DNA of 64,000 nucleotides. It comes from Rhodocyclaceae bacterium. GTDB lineage: Bacteria; Pseudomonadota; Gammaproteobacteria; Burkholderiales; Rhodocyclaceae. The notes beneath the pieces were generated by a model. It ran no database searches. It had not been told where the DNA came from and saw nothing but the letters and a program-made list of their open reading frames with translations. Both the position numbers and the translations under genes were made by a program. The first letter of the stretch is position 1. Each line of letters begins with the position of its first letter. Positions 62,646-64,000 of this stretch are shown piece after piece. The stretch covers positions 1,302,001-1,366,000 of the forward strand of contig JADJAS010000007.1 of assembly GCA_016704145.1 (NCBI GenBank). Reading direction: 5' to 3'.

Positions 62646-63521
62646 ATGGATTATTCAGGTCTTGCGATTGCCGGAGGTTTCATGGCCACGCTGGGTATCG
62701 GCCTGGCCGGCATGCTGGCGTTCGCTAACCGCAAGCTTTTCGTCTTCGAGGACCCGCGCATCGAGGAGGTGGAAAACCGCCTGCCGAAATCCAACTGCGG
62801 CGCCTGTGGTCAACCGGGCTGCCGGGCTTTTGCCGAGAAAGTGGTTGCGGGCAACCTCATGCCGGCCCAATGCACGGTCAGCTCGCCGGAACAGCGCAAC
62901 GGCATCGCCGATTTCCTTGGCGTCGCCGCTGGCGACGTGGAGAAGAAAGTGGCCCGACTGGCCTGCGCCGGCGGCCGCCATGTCGCCTTTCTGCGCGCGC
63001 GCTACGCCGGTCACGATTCCTGCCGGGCCGCCGCCGTGGTCTCGGGCGGCGGCAAGGAATGCGCCTGGGGCTGTCTGGGGCTGGCCGATTGCGCGAACGT
63101 CTGTACCTTCGACGCCATTCACATGGACCTGCATGGCCTGCCGGTGGTCGATGCCGACAAGTGCACGGCTTGCAACGACTGCGTCGAAGTCTGCCCCAAG
63201 GGCCTGTTCTCGCTGGAGCCGGTCAGCCGCAGGCTGTGGGTGGCTTGCAAGAGCCAGGCGGACGGTGATACGGCCGAAGCGGCCTGCGAAGTCGCCTGCA
63301 CGGCTTGCGGCAAGTGCGTGGCCGACGCTCCGCCGGGGCTGATGAAGCTCAACGGCAACCTCGCCGCCATCAATTATGAACTGAACGCGTGGGCCACCCG
63401 GGTGCCCATCGAGCGTTGCCCGACCGGCGCCATCGTCTGGTTCGATAACCCCAACCATGCCGTCAAGGGCGCCGTGGCCAAGAAAGTGCTGCGCAACGAG
63501 CCGTTGCCGGTGCTGCACTGA
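62646..63521 (+). CDS. RnfB-like iron-sulfur electron-transfer protein
   Basis: A 291-residue protein. One N-terminal membrane helix (about 5-27) is followed by the RnfB four-cysteine domain (SNCGACGQPGCRAF ... AQC). Then comes a ferredoxin-like part with C-rich motifs: CAWGCLGLADCANVC, CTACNDCVEVCP and CTACGKCVADAP. The RnfB family carries electrons from ferredoxin to the membrane. No rnfA, C, D, G or E is visible; its partner here is the next gene. The ATG follows GGGAG by seven bases. Confidence 0.85.
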   Translation: MDYSGLAIAGGFMATLGIGLAGMLAFANRKLFVFEDPRIEEVENRLPKSNCGACGQPGCRAFAEKVVAGNLMPAQCTVSSPEQRNGIADFLGVAAGDVEKKVARLACAGGRHVAFLRARYAGHDSCRAAAVVSGGGKECAWGCLGLADCANVCTFDAIHMDLHGLPVVDADKCTACNDCVEVCPKGLFSLEPVSRRLWVACKSQADGDTAEAACEVACTACGKCVADAPPGLMKLNGNLAAINYELNAWATRVPIERCPTGAIVWFDNPNHAVKGAVAKKVLRNEPLPVLH

Positions 63522-63543
63522 TTTCCAGATTGAGGAGTTCGCC

Positions 63544-64000
63544 ATGTTCAAGAAACTTTTTCAGTTTTCGCTTCTGGAGTCCGGCGGCGCCGGCAAGGAA
63601 ACCCGGGCGGTGAAGTATCCGGGCGTGCGCGACGCGGTCGATGGCAATACCGCTGTCATTCACGTCGAACAGGAGGCTTCGGACGCGGCGGGCGCCTATC
63701 CGATCACGCCCTCGACGCAGATGGGCGAGTACTGGGCCGAGGCCGTGGCCCAGGGCCATCTCAACATCTCGGATCGGCCGCTGATCTTCGTCGAGCCCGA
63801 ATCGGAACACGCGGCGGCGGGCGTCACGGCGGGCATGTCGATGGCCGGCTTGCGCGCCACCAACTTCTCGTCGGCGCAGGGCGTGGCCTTCATGCACGAG
63901 TCACTCTACGGCGCCGTGGGCAAGCGCCTGCCCTATGTCCTGAACATGGGCTGCCGCGCCATCACCAAGGCGTCGCTGAATGTCCATTGCAGCCACGACG
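63544..64000 (+). CDS. Pyruvate:ferredoxin-type 2-oxoacid oxidoreductase, N-terminal part (cut by window edge)
   Basis: The first 152 codons run off the right edge. The residues DGNTAVIHVEQEASDAAGAYPITPSTQMGEYWAE (broken here only for naming) are the thiamin-diphosphate pyrimidine-binding start of the PFOR/2-oxoacid oxidoreductase family, followed by EPESEHAAAGVTAGMSMAG. GAGGAG lies six bases before the ATG. It follows the RnfB-like gene by 22 bases, so electrons from 2-oxoacid oxidation may pass to that protein. Substrate unknown. Confidence 0.8.
   Translation, partial: MFKKLFQFSLLESGGAGKETRAVKYPGVRDAVDGNTAVIHVEQEASDAAGAYPITPSTQMGEYWAEAVAQGHLNISDRPLIFVEPESEHAAAGVTAGMSMAGLRATNFSSAQGVAFMHESLYGAVGKRLPYVLNMGCRAITKASLNVHCSHD

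Overview
The window is about 64 kb of GC-rich DNA with the gene content and order of a betaproteobacterial chromosome, most likely a facultatively anaerobic, nitrate-respiring member of the Rhodocyclales or a close relative. The order-level placement is inference. It rests on conserved betaproteobacterial blocks (pilGHIJ-chpA next to a Lon-like protease and yqgE; kinase-PP2C-rph-rdgB-hemW; yicC-gmk-rpoZ-spoT; ccmABCDEFGHI), a napDAGHB periplasmic nitrate reductase and an RnfB/2-oxoacid oxidoreductase unit.

Layout. 1-11.4 kb (minus strand): the type IV pilus (twitching) chemosensory operon pilG-pilH-pilI-pilJ-chpA, then a Lon-type protease and the start of yqgE. 11.6-15.2 kb (plus): thiD-thiE, hemL and a secreted sensor-like protein with two NarX-type P-boxes. 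15.2-23.2 kb (minus): mgtE, then the tightly overlapped run uppP-yqiA-RNase II-like-tonB-aroE-mtgA, and ybhB with a small cysteine-cluster protein. 23.4-27.5 kb is accessory DNA: a small lipoprotein, an MmeI-like type IIL restriction-modification enzyme and a convergent VapBC45-like toxin-antitoxin pair. 27.5-36.9 kb: thiC, an Adhesin_E/alpha-carbonic anhydrase fusion, mutY, a lone periplasmic binding protein, tRNA-Gly(CCC), thiS-thiG, an unrecognised secreted protein, trmB and hemW. 36.9-46 kb (minus): the core order kinase-PP2C-rph-rdgB-hemW, split by a type I restriction island (hsdM-hsdS-[Phd antitoxin-PIN toxin]-hsdR) inserted exactly between rph and rdgB. 46-50.3 kb (plus): yicC-gmk-rpoZ-spoT and a DUF3460 gene. 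50.3-55.8 kb (plus): napDAGHB with an FNR/Dnr-type site, class II promoter geometry and a strong intrinsic terminator. 55.8-62.2 kb (minus): the complete ccmABCDEFGHI set for c-type cytochrome maturation, which the c-type NapB (and possibly other cytochromes) needs. 62.2-64 kb (plus): a structured leader, an RnfB-like iron-sulfur protein and the first part of a pyruvate:ferredoxin-type oxidoreductase.

How it fits together: the nap, ccm and rnfB/POR genes form an anaerobic energy-metabolism cluster. The thi genes (thiD, thiE, thiC, thiS, thiG) are dispersed but cover most of thiamin synthesis, and none has a recognisable TPP riboswitch. Two restriction-modification systems, each beside a toxin-antitoxin pair, are the clear accessory elements.

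The most unusual signal is not a gene. The 14-mer AAAGTCAGCCGTGG occurs exactly five times and within two mismatches thirteen times, on both strands, mostly inside core genes and in different reading frames. By base composition essentially none would be expected. It behaves like an uptake-signal or other genome-wide signal sequence. All coordinates and counts come from reading the sequence by eye; no database search was run.
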